Source: Marinagarivorans cellulosilyticus
GTDB taxonomy: Bacteria; Pseudomonadota; Gammaproteobacteria; Pseudomonadales; Cellvibrionaceae
Reading direction: 5' to 3'
Assembly: GCF_021655555.1 (NCBI RefSeq)
Contig: NZ_AP023086.1
Coordinates: 682,001-746,000, forward strand
DNA: 64,000 bases
Part shown: positions 63,901 to 64,000 of the stretch, piece by piece
How positions within the stretch are numbered: the first letter of the stretch is position 1
Layout of the letters: every line of letters begins with the position of its first letter
Translations under genes and position numbers: made by a program
Notes under the pieces: model-generated
The model's database searches: none
What the model saw: only the letters and a program-made list of their open reading frames with translations
What the model was told of the DNA's origin: nothing

Positions 63901-64000
63901 GCGACCATCCAGTGCTTAACTTCGTCTGGAAATTTTGTAAACCAACTAGATTGGATAAAAAACCGTGATGCAGGTGGAGATATAAGAGGGTATAGCTGAA
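60957..64000 (-). CDS. very large tyrosine recombinase, GmtZ-like, open through the right edge
   Basis: At least 1013 codons. The Met at 63908 gives 983 aa, but the frame stays open on the minus strand to the window end with no stop (reading back ...KFPDEVKHW before the Met), so the true start lies beyond 64000. Catalytic-like boxes relative to that Met: SYCGIRFSNAFWLDV with Arg461, LHSFRKTL with His648 and Arg651, and VVGYYAENTPDD with Tyr681/682. A Cys cluster at C764, C770, C784, C787 follows. This combination fits GmtZ. Confidence 0.7.
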   Translation of the reverse strand, partial: QLYPLISPPASRFFIQSSWFTKFPDEVKHWMVATSVDRLKLFGEFADHELAKATIIWLENNEGRSKSYSNALAVVRHHFAFNGLKTIDLPRLANLLKGINTKTGHSRSLQPILNILSAVTAADPTLRERFAKLYEREFSISSVSRVYHPQLKALSEHLGLSGANSSARTAGGSVIGKRVQVRKTKALPRYLENELYGKLKLAANCALEGYAQYISEPVSALTIGDYSISLTLISGFKPNKIRVTKENKYWISLERDYLEYQQFEKYTTKSTLRRLAIFNVYMFSYLPWFKRKINQGLKIPSEVEDFNPNIFVRRSGFFVSKNDPSNILPCTLPEFISEVRSASADDNEGRRNNSIRDNYKTIFNMFEHAYHIGGDSRKRDNPLAAWRPIPGERYQVSKKNKLDYQYWVLFKEYSIRFSDACIQVMEDVDCNDIDQLAWRERMQKILDAQSFPFGDKKISFSSSPLDDLTISASKVHVFSAIVTLLSYCGIRFSNAFWLDVRSYNAASEIPNSNERLVPLNINTDKTQLRPYQSHIPMKVMRILDRLKNIRCKVLGDEIASAKVNYQNNANSKWPSVCPLFRYSTAFSEASAGLELSTMLTYILANFERLFDRCGVRLNSYIYPKISGMTFEEYEELKALRATSKVNSYVVEKADMKKDLDICPRPVTFFEYRSSITLHSFRKTLDSYYSNFVSHEMIGKLFTGQAASVVGYYAENTPDDFEDGVRLAKESGFPIPIPINTFTRDDKEVIAHIKDCGITQEYFRISAAPAEGFSIEDAYSRAPADKIAINRTHICPYDNDCPTDIRRMLDDQKLCGACPAAISVASDAPAIAATIKLLGDQICDLSKTLEKEALTSGERKNFFAKRMCLVAEFSAWLLRHETMRGMSHDQILLGETGEAHLRRVARYVSPHNLNPEIEILLRMLETSGVQTLQSETLQLRAKRLARKVISNITPEILDKIDSDPVEVAAQLIAKVAKLNGISLEEAVKTLEQSGNPWKQIRVGELVSLEGLNER

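Overview
The window looks like chromosome from a gammaproteobacterium of the Cellvibrionales type (Saccharophagus / Teredinibacter / Simiduia-like). The support is gene content and order: purH-purD, dusB-fis, aroQ-accB-accC, prmA, minCDE, a holD-like gene before rimI, a DUF2333 protein, and a TonB receptor with tryptophan-halogenase homologues. All tRNAs outside the island encode CCA. Genus assignment is inference.

Layout. 1-10.8 kb: housekeeping genes on the minus strand (purD partial, purH, fis, dusB, a DUF3426 zinc-ribbon protein, prmA, accC, accB, aroQ, dsbD). 11-19.3 kb: mostly plus strand (two membrane or envelope proteins, an inositol-monophosphatase-family gene on minus, a monohaem cytochrome c, two identical tRNA-Lys genes, nadA, leuA with a probable leucine attenuator, holD-like, rimI). 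19.3-31 kb: a degenerate GGDEF/EAL protein, a coiled-coil periplasmic protein, and a TonB receptor / flavin-halogenase-like cluster. 31.2-35.4 kb: minCDE followed by a GT39-type protein glycosyltransferase and a PA14-like partner. 35.4-38.2 kb: a LysR regulator divergent from an aldo/keto reductase and an SDR. 38.3-50 kb: tRNA-Arg(ACG), envelope proteins, a large di-haem cytochrome, a DUF4266-DUF3570-ApbE operon, rsmC, rsuA, folD and tRNA-Pro.

From about 50.1 kb to the right edge the window is a mobile genomic island. A host tRNA-Arg(TCT) gene is cut in its T arm. Just inside the junction lies a second, complete tRNA-Arg(TCT) with a different acceptor stem and no encoded CCA, which would replace the broken one. 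A tyrosine recombinase follows, with three copies of a 10-bp motif around its start. The cargo is an OLD-family ATPase/nuclease, an operon of three different phosphohydrolases (HD, HAD, calcineurin-like) behind an unrecognised protein and a divergent XRE regulator, a complete IS21-family element with a 6-bp target duplication, and an orphan IS21-like end. The right end is a very large tyrosine recombinase, open through the window edge, overlapping a small coiled-coil protein. This pair resembles GmtZ/GmtX of the gamma-mobile-trio islands, which are known to carry defence cargo.

Best candidates for something undescribed: the tRNA disruption-and-replacement junction, the regulator/phosphohydrolase operon, and the pairing of two recombination modules in one island. 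In the core genome the notable points are the leu leader, a halogenase triad whose middle member lacks the catalytic motifs, and flavinylation-like motifs in the DUF3570 protein next to apbE.
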